A stretch of DNA of 64,000 nt from Sordaria brevicollis (lineage: Eukaryota > Ascomycota > Sordariomycetes > Sordariales > Sordariaceae). Below are positions 11,487 to 22,000 of the stretch, piece by piece; the first letter of the stretch is position 1, and every line of letters begins with the position of its first letter. Location: the NCBI GenBank assembly GCA_033439795.1, contig JAUTDP010000007.1, forward strand, positions 2,170,001 to 2,234,000, given 5' to 3'. The notes below the pieces were generated by a model, which had not been told where the DNA came from, did no database searches, and saw only the letters and a list, made by a program, of their open reading frames with translations. The position numbers were made by a program, and so were the translations under genes.

Positions 11487-13373
11487 CTACCAACCAAGCC
11501 CAGGAAACCGCTTGTTATACGCCTTCGCCTCCAACTCCGGCAATTCCTCTTTTCCCCTCGCCAACGCCTCTCTTACGCGCTCATTCTCAACATCCCTGAT
11601 CTTATTCCTTGCCGACTCCAGCCTCTCGACTCCCCTGTCTATAGTCTCAACATGCACATACAGCGGTATGTCCAAGCCTGCATCCCTCGCCACCTCGGGC
11701 TCTCCCACTCTATCTCGTAGCCCGTTGAGACTGGCCTGGATGTTCTGCAGCTCGACAATGAGCTCGCTAACTTGCTTCACGGCTTCCGAGCGCTGGTCCT
11801 CGACCTTCCTAAGCAGGGCCAGCTGGTTGTTGTAGCTCTTGCGGTTGCCGGACTTGATGCCAATGTAGGTCCATAGCTGCCAAAAGACTTCCTCCTTCTT
11901 GGCCTGGATGTGCTCCTGAGTTCGCGTCACGAAATCAAAGATGATTTCTAGATGGTCTTCTGCTCTTTGAAGCGTAACCAAGACGGCTTGCGCTTCTCTT
12001 ATCAAATTGGCGATTTTGTCTGAGACCCGGATCGTGTGGTCGATGTATTGGTCGAGCAGCTTGCGCTCCGTGTAGGTAGAAGGCTGAAAGGGAGAGAACA
12101 CCCAGTCCCACCATTCGCCTATGATGCCACGATGCTCCATGTCATCTGAGAGCTCGTCAATGTACCGAGATGTCCATCGGTTGACGCTGATGATGGAATC
12201 GATGGTTGAGCCGACCTTGGTGTTGAATCTCTGGAGGTCCCAAGTTGCCGAGCTTGCAGCATCGATGTACCCGTCAAACTCAAGGATCAGCTGTTCTTTT
12301 CCATGTAGCTGGCTGTATCGGACCATGGTGCGAAGATCTCGGATGGCCAGCTCGGATCGCTTCATTTCCAAAGGCAGCGAAGCACTTTCCGCCGCTTTTT
12401 CCAGAACCCCTTCAAACCGGTCTTGGACCTCTATTATCGGGTCGAACTGGATGTGCGTGTGAGTTTTCGGAGTACTTGTAGTGTCAACGCAGAATGGGAG
12501 GTTGAGCCATCTCGAGCCTGGTATACGGCAGACCGGTGATAGAGCCGTGTAGAGCGATTGGGTTGCCATGTTTTGGACCATCGAAAGGAGGCCAAAAAGG
12601 AGGTAGACAGATACCAGGATGGCGATGGGCTTTTGCGCAAACCTGAATGCCATACCCACGACTCCAAAGGCCCAAGACAAGGTGTTGAAAACAGCATCTG
12701 GTGCTGAGTCAAAGAACCGTTCGAAGAACCCCTTGACTACTGGCGCTTGTTGTTGTTTCGGTGTCCTAGACCTTTTCAAATCCTCCATCCTCTCCAGAAC
12801 ACTTTCATTGATCTCGGTCTCATCCCCAGATGAGTGATGATGATCTACAGACGCTGTTAGCCCACGGCGGTCGGAATGATGTATTTGACGTTGGCGCAGG
12901 CCAGGCAGCGATGGCGGGAACTGCCGCACTGTCATGGATGACCGTGTACTTGATCGTCTGCTGTCCATAAGTCGGCTGTCGACATCGACCATGGGCATGT
13001 AAAACTCTTGCGGTGTTGGTTGGGTCCGGTGTCTCATATTTTCGCGAGACGCCTGCCGGACAGACTGTGGTATTGATGGCCGGAAGGGAGTTCTCATGAT
13101 GACCTGCTCATCGTCTTCGGCTCTGTGCAAGAAACTTTCAAGGCTCTCATCCTGTGACCCTCCTATGCTGAATGGTTGAGATCCGTCCATGCTGAAAGGC
13201 TGGCTTCCGTCTATATGTGAGTGATCGCTTTGGCTGGACAAGATCATATCGTTGCCATCGTAGTCGTCGGGCATTAGTGAGGTATCGAAGCTATCGTTCT
13301 CACCTCCCTCGACCATGCGCCAAGAACTCGACACGTTGGGCGGCCCCTGTCCTGATGATTGACGTCCTGGCAT
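11487..13373 (-). CDS. Fungal membrane protein of unknown function, coiled-coil C-terminal half
   Basis: A single uninterrupted exon gives 628 residues. The first 200 residues are polar and disordered, rich in Ser, Asp and Gln, with a tandem repeat (DGSQPFSMDGSQPFSIGGSQ). Residues of about 225-275 are hydrophobic, with one or two membrane segments (the clearest is AILVSVYLLFGLLSMVQNM). The remaining 340 residues are helical and charged, with heptad-like stretches between about 330 and 560, suggesting a coiled coil on one side of a membrane. I do not recognise a named domain. The long intact frame, good codon use and layered architecture support a real gene. The topology could suit a nuclear-envelope or ER protein, but that is a guess. 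Confidence 0.85.
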   Translation of the reverse strand: MPGRQSSGQGPPNVSSSWRMVEGGENDSFDTSLMPDDYDGNDMILSSQSDHSHIDGSQPFSMDGSQPFSIGGSQDESLESFLHRAEDDEQVIMRTPFRPSIPQSVRQASRENMRHRTQPTPQEFYMPMVDVDSRLMDSRRSSTRSSMTVRQFPPSLPGLRQRQIHHSDRRGLTASVDHHHSSGDETEINESVLERMEDLKRSRTPKQQQAPVVKGFFERFFDSAPDAVFNTLSWAFGVVGMAFRFAQKPIAILVSVYLLFGLLSMVQNMATQSLYTALSPVCRIPGSRWLNLPFCVDTTSTPKTHTHIQFDPIIEVQDRFEGVLEKAAESASLPLEMKRSELAIRDLRTMVRYSQLHGKEQLILEFDGYIDAASSATWDLQRFNTKVGSTIDSIISVNRWTSRYIDELSDDMEHRGIIGEWWDWVFSPFQPSTYTERKLLDQYIDHTIRVSDKIANLIREAQAVLVTLQRAEDHLEIIFDFVTRTQEHIQAKKEEVFWQLWTYIGIKSGNRKSYNNQLALLRKVEDQRSEAVKQVSELIVELQNIQASLNGLRDRVGEPEVARDAGLDIPLYVHVETIDRGVERLESARNKIRDVENERVREALARGKEELPELEAKAYNKRFPGLGW

Positions 13374-14609
13374 GGCTATGTATCTACCATAAGCAAGGTG
13401 GTGGAGAAGATGATGTATGCGAGAGTGTTTGTGAAGTTAAGGTTTTATAGAGAAGAATGAGGTGTGATAACATGGAGTGTAAAAGTCCAAGGACGTTGAT
13501 AGTGTTGCTTGGCTTAGGCAACAATGCCTCTCTTATAGGCTTCGGTCCTGGGTTTATGTTGATTTGATTGTCGACAGCGGGGAGCTCGGCCAAATCTTAA
13601 CGGCAACCGATAACTGGTTCTTTGTTTACCGTGAAGTCGATCTCCAGGCTTCAGGTCCCTCAAGAAGCAAGGTGCGCACAGACTAATACCGTATGTTTGA
13701 GTCACGACAAGGCACCGATACACGGGTTCAAGTGGTGAAAACGGATTTGGAAGTGAATATTCCGCGGGTAGACTCAGGGTGTATGAAAGACCGGAAGAGC
13801 TGACTAGGCATGGATGTTCTTTGATACTCCAACAATAGCTTTGATATATGAGGCTGAGTGAGATGTCGTTAAACCAAGCATCTGGAATGCGACGGAAATG
13901 GACTAGGTAAGGTCCGTTGTAAGGTAAAGGGAGAGGATGGGGAGGGAGGGAGGGAGGCAACGTGGAAAGAGTAGAGGTTGTGTAAGGTACCGATGCACGC
14001 TGTTACAGTGTCCGCCCGTTACAGTACGTGCCGCAGCGCATATCCTGTCACAGGACGGGATGAGGTTCAAAAAGGGTTCTGGTGACCTTTTCTTTCAAGT
14101 TGTAGGTATCGTCGATCTCGGTCGGTCACAGAGGGCAGCAGGACGGTGACTCGGTGAGCTTGGGAGTTTCAGTGAGTGTGAGTGAGTGAGTGACGTCGAG
14201 AAGAATCACGGCCAGCACCGTGACTGTCGTGTGAACTTATCTCACCCCCTGTCACCTGCCCCGCCCGGCAGACAGGTGCCCGCTGTGTTGAGACTTGAGC
14301 GTTTGACGGCAAACGGTCCCGAGCGGGGGTGGAGGGCTGCCTAGCCCCATGGTGGTGTCGGTCCACACTGCACTGAGAAAGCTTCCATCCCAGCGGGCAT
14401 CGAGGAAGGGACCCCTTGCAGCGGCAGGGGCAGATGGGACGAGCCTATCGCTATCGCCAAGCCCTTGGATCCCGTCTCGGGCCTCGAAGCGCGACAAAGA
14501 AGCCACCGAGCTTCCATCCTGTCTGGCTGGAAAAGTTTCCCGCGATCACACCCAATTTCAACACCTCCTCTCAACGCACATCCGGACAGTGTGGAGAGGC
14601 GACGGGAGG
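13374..14609. other. Divergent intergenic region
   Basis: Shared upstream region of the membrane-protein gene (-) and the threonyl-tRNA synthetase gene (+). It holds a GGGA-rich run near 13,937 and a short (GTGA)n tract at about 14,172-14,193. An open frame continuous with the synthetase extends upstream to an ATG at 14,349; it is discussed under that gene. Confidence 0.5.
14172..14193. repeat. Short GTGA/GTGT microsatellite
   Basis: About 22 bp of imperfect GTGA repeats upstream of the threonyl-tRNA synthetase gene. Confidence 0.7.
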
Positions 14610-16103
14610 ATGCTCGCTCAACGGCTTACAAGATGCGGTTCTCGGGCTCTTTTGACCCGTGTTAGGGTGCCCCTCGCCCGACCTGCCATCTCCCAATTTC
14701 AGGTGCGCCATCGGCCATGCTCCTCTTGCGCCAGCGCGAACCCCGTCCCCGCGAAGCCAGAAGCGCCCGATCATCGCGACCTCGGAACGCAGCAAGAGTT
14801 GTTCATGACCTCTATCTACAGCCCCGGATCCCCCATCTTTCTGCCCAATGGCGCTCGCATCTTTAACCGTCTGCTCGACTACCTCCGCAAGCAATACGTC
14901 CACTATGGCTTCCAGGAAGTCATTACTCCGACCATCTACAAGAAGGCGCTCTGGGCCAAGTCGGGCCATCTCGAGAACTACGCCGACGACATGTTTACCG
15001 TTACGAGCACATCCCCCTCGCGCGCCGATGTTACCGAGGCTGGCGAAATCGATGAATACGGACTCAAGCCCATGAATTGCCCTGGTCACTGCCTGATTTT
15101 TGCGGCGCAAAAACGAAGCTATCGCGACCTCCCTATTCGCTACGCCGACTTCAGTCCCCTCCACCGTAACGAGATCTCGGGCGCATTGAGCGGTCTTACC
15201 CGTGTTCGCAGATTCCACCAAGACGATGGTCATATTTTCTGCCGGCCAAGTCAGATCGAGGAGGAAATCAGCAAGACCCTCGAGTTCATCCGACGCGTAT
15301 ACAAGGATTTCCGCCTGGGATCATACCGTTTGAAGCTTTCCACGAGACCAGAAAACTATATCGGCGAGCTGGAGGATTGGGAATACGCGGAGGGATCCCT
15401 GCAGCGGGCGTTGGATAATTCGGGAGAGCCATGGACCCTGAACGAGGGAGATGGCGCTTTCTACGGTCCCAAGATTGACGTGATTCTCAAGGATTCGGAC
15501 GGAAAGGAACATCAGACGGCCACGATCCAGCTCGATTTCCAGCTGCCCAAACGGTTTGAGCTTGAGTACCAGGCACCGGCTCCCGAACTGGAGGCCAAGG
15601 GCGAGACGACAACTGACCCCGAACTTCTCGCTGTCAACGGGCCCGTGAGACCTGTAATGATCCATCGGGCTGTTTTGGGGTCGGCGGAGCGCATGTTCGC
15701 TTTGCTGGTTGAGCACTATAATGGCAAGTGGCCATTTTGGCTGAACCCAAGACAGGGCATTGTCCTCACAGTAAACGACAGCGAGCCAGTGTTGCAATTC
15801 GCGCGCAAGACGCAGAAGGTGCTTCTGGGTACAGACTTTACAGACGCCCACATATCTCCTTCGGGTCTTGCTGTCGATCTCGATGATAGTGCGCGCAGTC
15901 TGTCGCTCAAGATTCGCGAGGCCAAGACCAAGGGCTATGGTATGATCATCGTGGTTGGCCCCAAGGACGTTGCCAAAGGCACCGTCATGGTTGATGCTAC
16001 CGGAGGTCTTCAGTCAGGCGACCAGCCGCCGCAGAAGAACCTCGTCATGTCGCCCGAGGAGCTGCTGCAGTTCATGAAGACCAAGGTAGATGCATACGAA
16101 TGA
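14610..16103 (+). CDS. Mitochondrial threonyl-tRNA synthetase
   Basis: Charges mitochondrial tRNA-Thr with threonine; class II enzyme equivalent to yeast MST1. One exon gives 497 residues from ATG 14,610. The first 40 residues are rich in Arg, Ala and Ser with almost no acidic residues (MLAQRLTRCGSRALLTRVRV), a typical mitochondrial presequence. Catalytic landmarks follow: MNCPGHCLIF, motif 2 around RNEISGALSGLTRVRRFHQD, and motif 3 around HRAVLGSAERMFALLVEH, then a C-terminal anticodon-binding domain from about residue 390. The editing domain of cytosolic ThrRS is absent, as expected for the short mitochondrial form. The frame stays open upstream to an ATG at 14,349, which would add 87 residues; I prefer 14,610 because the presequence starts there. 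Confidence 0.95.
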   Translation: MLAQRLTRCGSRALLTRVRVPLARPAISQFQVRHRPCSSCASANPVPAKPEAPDHRDLGTQQELFMTSIYSPGSPIFLPNGARIFNRLLDYLRKQYVHYGFQEVITPTIYKKALWAKSGHLENYADDMFTVTSTSPSRADVTEAGEIDEYGLKPMNCPGHCLIFAAQKRSYRDLPIRYADFSPLHRNEISGALSGLTRVRRFHQDDGHIFCRPSQIEEEISKTLEFIRRVYKDFRLGSYRLKLSTRPENYIGELEDWEYAEGSLQRALDNSGEPWTLNEGDGAFYGPKIDVILKDSDGKEHQTATIQLDFQLPKRFELEYQAPAPELEAKGETTTDPELLAVNGPVRPVMIHRAVLGSAERMFALLVEHYNGKWPFWLNPRQGIVLTVNDSEPVLQFARKTQKVLLGTDFTDAHISPSGLAVDLDDSARSLSLKIREAKTKGYGMIIVVGPKDVAKGTVMVDATGGLQSGDQPPQKNLVMSPEELLQFMKTKVDAYE

Positions 16104-16654
16104 ACGATATCCTGGCCGTTCTGCGTAAGCTCTCACTTAGTCTCCCCTTCGCACGAGGTTTTTGTTTTTCGGTGCTGCCAGTCGCTCCCTCAGTTCGTCC
16201 GATGTCCAAATTGTGACCTGCTCGGTTGTTTGTTTTGTAGTGGTGAGACAAGGCTGATCATAGCACCGGCTCAACGTTCAAGTTCAGCAAGTGCCGGCGA
16301 TGACGCAGTGCCCGTTGCTGCATGAAACAGTCGCGATGGAACGTGCAAGTGGGGCCACCGCCCCAGCGGCCAGCGGGCGATCGTCATCTCCCCTGCCGTG
16401 GACCACTCCCAGAGCTTCGGTTTGACAGATCGCCGCGCACTTTCCAGTTCCTCAGCACTCGAATCAGCGCCACGGAACAGCACTGAACCCCTCCCCCACC
16501 GGTACATTCGATGGAAGCTCTCCACCGCTAGAACGACGATTCCCGTTCCATCCCCTATCCCATTTACATCTTTATGCTTAGACGCGGGCTACAACTTTTA
16601 GCAAAACATCGTCCCAGCCGATTCCCTATACCTTTAGCTTCACAGACAACAGCC
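16104..16654. other. Intergenic region and leader of the Maf-type gene
   Basis: Pyrimidine-rich leader sequence and no separate gene seen. An in-frame upstream ATG for the next gene lies at 16,574. Confidence 0.5.
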
Positions 16655-17578
16655 ATGGATCCTACCGAACCTGCGCCCGAGAACCCACCCGCTTACATCG
16701 CGGCAGCCCGCAAGCACGGGATACCGCTCCGGCAGAGTGCCCCCATCAGACGGGGTCCTATGCCCCTTCAGCTTCCCATCCTTGACCATTTACGAACCAA
16801 GAGGGTGATTCTGGCGTCGGCATCGCCCCGGCGCAGAGCTCTCCTTAACCAGGTTAGTCCATCATCATCATTACCACGCAGTTTACTCGGGTCTAACACA
16901 TGTTTAAAACAGCTTGGCCTCACAGACGTTGAAGTCTTTCCATCAGACAAGCCCGAGGACGTAGAAAAGAACAAGATTACCCCCGAGGAATATGTCGCCG
17001 AGACGGCCCGCCGCAAGGTCCTACACGTATACGAGCAAGCCCTCAAGCAGCAAGAAGAGGACGAAAAGAACAAGGTGCCAGAGAAGTCCGCCGATCCGGC
17101 CCTTGTCATCTCCGCCGACACCATTATCGCTACACGCTCCGGTCGGATCCTCGAGAAGCCACGCGATGAGCAGGACCATATCCGCATGCTGAAGCACCTC
17201 CGCGACACGCGCGTACATCGTGTGCTGACGGCCGTGTGCGTGCTCGCCCCCAAGGACAACGCAGCCCACCCAGGATATGAGCTTGAGACGCATGTGGAAG
17301 ACACTGAGGTCTACTTTGCGCAGGTTAGAGATGGGCTGCCCGATGACGTAATTGAGGCCTACGTCAAGACGCGCGAGGGCGTTGATAAGGCTGGTGGGTA
17401 TGCGATCCAGGGCATCGGAGGCATGGTGCTGGTTGACAAGATCGAGGGTAGCGTGGACAATGTCATCGGGTTGCCGGTCAGGAAAACCTTGCAGTTGGCT
17501 GAGAAGGTGATCTTTAGGCAGGGTATGGATGATGATGAGGAGGAGGAGGACGCTGGTAGTGATGAAGAGGAAGACTAG
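16655..17578 (+). CDS. Maf/Ham1-like nucleoside triphosphate pyrophosphatase
   Basis: Maf family enzymes hydrolyse non-canonical or modified nucleoside triphosphates to monophosphates, a housecleaning role. Two exons, 16655-16852 and 16913-17578, give 287 residues; the 60-bp intron has no in-frame stop, so retaining it would insert 20 residues inside the conserved loop. Splicing restores ILASASPRRRALLNQLGL, the N-terminal Maf signature. Further conserved parts are ALVISADTIIA, EKPRDEQDHIRMLKHLR and YAIQGIGGMVLVDKIEGS. The C-terminus ends in an acidic run after the domain. ATG 16,655 (cagccATGG) has a strong context. An in-frame ATG at 16,574 in a weak context would add MLRRGLQLLAKHRPSRFPIP..., which resembles a mitochondrial presequence, so two isoforms are possible. 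Confidence 0.92.
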   Translation: MDPTEPAPENPPAYIAAARKHGIPLRQSAPIRRGPMPLQLPILDHLRTKRVILASASPRRRALLNQVSPSSSLPRSLLGSNTCLKQLGLTDVEVFPSDKPEDVEKNKITPEEYVAETARRKVLHVYEQALKQQEEDEKNKVPEKSADPALVISADTIIATRSGRILEKPRDEQDHIRMLKHLRDTRVHRVLTAVCVLAPKDNAAHPGYELETHVEDTEVYFAQVRDGLPDDVIEAYVKTREGVDKAGGYAIQGIGGMVLVDKIEGSVDNVIGLPVRKTLQLAEKVIFRQGMDDDEEEEDAGSDEEED

Positions 17579-17845
17579 GAGGCATGTCCTTATTGAGAGG
17601 AGGTACCGTCTGGCTTTGCTCCGCCGACGTCAGTAAAGGGACAGGAACCCTTTCGGCAGCAGCTTTACCAACTAATGGGTCGGGGATGATCGAAGAAACG
17701 GGCCAGGTGCTCACGCAGTGATTAGACCGTCAACAACGATAGACAAAGATAATAATGGCACAGAAAACGCCTTTTCAACAAAATTTCGGCGAATTGGAAA
17801 GGAGTCCCATGGCATCTACTGGCTTACACATCCTACACTGCAAGT
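17579..17845. other. Short convergent intergenic region
   Basis: 267 bp between the stops of the Maf-type gene (+) and the D-amino-acid oxidase gene (-). Nothing further seen. Confidence 0.6.
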
Positions 17846-19075
17846 CTACAACCTTGAGCCCCTTTCCTTCTCAAGGTACCCCTTGATACCCTCTACCACA
17901 CCCTCCGCTACACCCCAAGACAACTCATACCCTCTGCCACCCAGTCCATATGCATGCATCACGAACCCAGCCCCATTCACCACTTCACCTTCCAACCTCA
18001 ACCCACCCTTTCTCGTTGGCCTCCTCCCCACGATATCCCTTACGGGCGTTAACTGGGTCTTCCCCTCGGCCAATATCTTTGGATGTGTCTTCTCAAACGA
18101 CCTCAGCAATCTCTCCCTCACCTCCGGACTCGGCTTCGGATCCCAATTATCCGGCTCCTTGGTCCCCCCAATAATCGTTCCCGCCCCAAACCCCCTAGGC
18201 ACGCAAAACGTCCAGCTCCCGTCCGCATTCTGTCTCGTCACCGTCGCCTCACACGGTTCCGCCACCAAGCACGTCTGTCCCCTAGTCGGGAACACCAGCT
18301 CATCATCCCCCAATCCAACACCACTTGCATTCACCACCGCGTCCGCCTTCGGCACCGTCTCCCCGAACTCCTTGACTGCATCCGAAAACAGCTGAAACAC
18401 TTCCGCCGTGCTTCGCACCTCCCGCTTAAACACCTTCCCTCCCCTTGCGATAACCTGCCCCAAAAGAAACAGGCAGTACTGCATGGGGTTTACGCACCAG
18501 GTATCGTATTCGCATCCCCAACGGACTTTATCATCCGGGAATTCGGATGCCTCTAGGACTCGGAAGGAACCGGGGAGGTTGAGCTCCTGGGTTGCTCTTT
18601 CTGCGGTCAGGGAGGTGTATTCCTCACCTGGCGCCTCTAGGTATTCGACGCCCTTCAGGAAGGTGATGCCTGCTTGCTTGTCTAGGTTTTGAGAACGGAA
18701 ATGTTGCATGCGCTGGAAGGTGGAGAGGGATAAGGCGTGTTCACGGTTGCGGAGGGCGTGTTCGGCTTGCTGAGCTGGTGATAGGCTGGAAGGGTTGGAG
18801 GGGGCAGGGAAGGGTGGCACCCAGCGGTTGTGGGCGCCGCCCCAGGGGGAGGTGTAGTTGATTTGCCCGCGGGGGTCGATGGATTCAAAGGGGGCGGGAA
18901 GGTCTTTGGCTAGGATAGTGGTGGTGTAGTTGGCTTCGAGCAGGGCGAGGGCGGAGGAGAGGCCGATTACGCCGGCGCTTTTGGTTGGTGGTCATGTTAG
19001 TTACATTGGGTTGATAGAGGAGAGGTTTGGTTTCGCCTACCCAATGACGACGACGTGTCCCTTGGATTTGGACAT
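17846..19075 (-). CDS. D-amino-acid oxidase, peroxisomal
   Basis: FAD enzyme that oxidatively deaminates D-amino acids to keto acids, ammonia and hydrogen peroxide. Two exons, 19075-19041 and 18977-17846, give 388 residues. The intron splits the N-terminal FAD-binding motif, which reads VVVIGAGVIGLSSALALLE after splicing. Family motifs include INYTSPWGGAHNRW, VNASGVGLGDDELVFPTRGQ, GGTKEPDNWDP, GRRPTRKGGLRLE and HAYGLGGRGYELSWG. The protein ends in Ser-Arg-Leu, a type 1 peroxisomal targeting signal, which fits where such oxidases act. I chose ATG 19,075 because MSKSKGHVVVIG is the usual family start; the frame is open further upstream, with other in-frame ATGs. Confidence 0.96.
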
Positions 19076-22000
19076 ATTGATGATGCCAGAGTCCTGTGGG
19101 CTGGTGGAATAGTATACTGCTGATTGTCGCTGAACGAAACTCATGATAAAGGATAAGGTTCGAGTGAAAGAAAGAGAATGATAAGGTCTAAGGAAGAGGA
19201 GGGATGTCGTGGTGGTGATGCTTGGAAACTTCAGAGGCATCGATCAGTTTGGCTGACTCTTGTTTCACACCGACACAAGCTTGAACTGGAAAAGTCAAAA
19301 AGGTTCTTGACAACTTCTCAGTTGCGCGAAGATCTTTGAAGGCTTTTATATCTCAACATCATCAAAACAAGGCTCCGTCTTCGCAACTTTTCTTTTGCCC
19401 GACGCAACGCTGATCAACAGGGGCACACAAGGCTTCAACAACCCACACACATACCTACATGCAGGGCACAATCAGGCACACGATGCCAAGAGTAGTTTAA
19501 AAGCCCATTAGGCGGACTCGCGAGGCATTCCTGAAATGGAAGAAATGCGCTGCAGCCAGCGCCCCGTCTGTATGAGACCTATTGATGGATCAAGAAAATG
19601 GTGTTATTGCTGTGATGCTATTCGCGATGGTAGCGAGGCAGTTGGGAAGGAGTGAATCCCGTCTAAGAAGAGGATGCGGGGGAAAGAGCGGGGAGAGTGG
19701 AGATGGGTGGGTTCGCCGGCTCCGGCTCGGAGACCGCCCGTAATTCCCCACTTTGGATCCGAACTCCACCTTCAGATTGCCGGCTGTCCGAATGGTGGCT
19801 CCGGCCCTGGGCGGAGCGGACTTGTATATTTTGAGCTCCAAGTCAAAACTTCAGCAGCCTAGGTAATTGTTCTTGTCCCCGAAGGAGGAAATTCTTCGAT
19901 TCTTCAACAATGCCGAATCCAAGTTGTTATTTGTTTACAACAGTCACCGAGTACATCAACAAAACAACAACTCCATAGTAACTCTTGCTTGTCACAGACC
20001 TATTACTTCTCTCTAGTCTTTGCAATTTGCATTCTCCTACAATTCGTTCTCGTTATGGAATCTTCTTTTTCAACCGGTTTGCGTCGGCCGTCGGGCACCC
20101 ACTCCACCACCAACAGAGAGCCAGATTCTCTGTCAGCAACGCCCATCAGCAGCCACAAGCAGCAGGCAGTCCAAAACAAACAACCAAGCACAACAATCAG
20201 TCCGAGTACCAACAAAGAAAAATAGAATATTTTTGGACGATGTCGCATCCAAGATCTTGCATCCAGCTAAGTGTCAAAGGTTGCCCTAAGACCGTATAAC
20301 ATGCCCACGAAGGGTGGAGCAGCGTTCGAGAAGATCCAAAAGAAGGCCGCGGAGATCAAGAAGAGTGGATGTTGAGGATATGTATAGAAGCATCCGAATC
20401 CTTATTTTACTTCCCCGGTCGAGAAGATGGCTTTTAAACTACAAATCCATACACACAAACAATTATGTAACAACAGTAACCACAACCTATGGAGAAGGAA
20501 GTTGTTTTGCATAATGACCACGGACGGCAAGACGAAAACAAAATGTAACTGTATCCGGGAGCCACCCGTGCCGGTACCGTAATAGGAACGGAACAACGGT
20601 GTGCTTGCGGCGCTGACTTTTGCGGGGGGAGGAAAGCTTCGAGGGAAAGTGAAAATCATGAAAATCATCCGTTTGTGATGTAAGCGATGAGGATACCTAA
20701 TGAATAGTGCATCTCGTTTATCTCCGCTTGCTGGCGAAGGCAACGTACATACTAAATTCAGGACGGAAGTTGATCAAGCCGCGCACAGAGCACACGGTAT
20801 ATATACAGACACCTGAGAATAGTTTTGACCCATATATGGAGCGAGGAATTATAGTCGGGGCCTGGATATAGGAACAACCTATCAAAACTTGGACTCCAGC
20901 CCGGAAACATAGATTAAATAATAGTCGGAATTCTTATGGAGAGTATCAGCTTATCGAGCCCACACACCGAAAATGAAGACGCCTTTCGGAAATGAAGAGG
21001 TCTTTATAACCGTACCCATTCGACAGCGACAACGGGGGGATTCCGCATCCTGGCGGCAAAGGCGGCCACCTGAGGCGACCACCTCGCTCGTCAACGCGGC
21101 CGTTCCTGATGACCACCACCACCCTTCTTTAGTATATCACTTATAGGTAGTACGAAAAGCCAAGATGCGCTTCGACAACCCTATCGTCAGGGACGATAAG
21201 CCGTCATAGAAATCCGACAGCCGCCACATGGTGTTCGGCGATAGCTGAGTCGCGCTGAGAAGAGGTTAAGATGCTGTTGAAAAACATCCCGAGTGATATT
21301 GACGTCTCCAAACTCCGGATTACGTACCCTTTCGGGATGAGAAAAAGTGGCATGATATGTTGAACACACAGGCCCGGACCTGGTCTTCATCATCTTGATC
21401 GTCTAAACTGTTAGATGAAGACACCCTCAGTAGCTGCTGGCATCTTCAAACCACAACGGTATCACAGCATTGACTTCCAGATGAGGAAAATGCCAAGATC
21501 TTCAGATTGAAAAGACAGTCAGTCTTTCATTATGACGGGAGAGGATGCAACTGTCGTGCACGCAAGAGCGGGAGTGAAGAAAGGACCAAACTTGGGTTCT
21601 TGATGGCATCGAAGAATAAGCCTGCCGAGATGGAGATGACTTTTGTTCAGGCAAAGCTTGTCTTGTGAGATGTGAAGAAACAAAGTGCTAGGATCAACGA
21701 CTTCGCGACTTCGCTCCATGATGTTCGGGTGTGGTGCAACTGGCGAGTGTTCCTCGATGCGACTTTGACAAAGGGCGTCTAAATGCAGCGTGATCCGGCC
21801 TCTGATTGGCCACATACCCCAAGTCCGTCTCATCGGAGCCAGGGGTCCAAGAGGGTCTCACCACCCCGGCAAGCCCAGGCACTCCTCAGATTCGACCCTA
21901 GCAGCTATTTTGGGCGGCTATTCCTTCTGCATCTTCGTCGTCTTTTTCACCTACTTTCCCGCCGTACAGCTGCTTCTGACCACTCACAGCTCTCCTTCGA

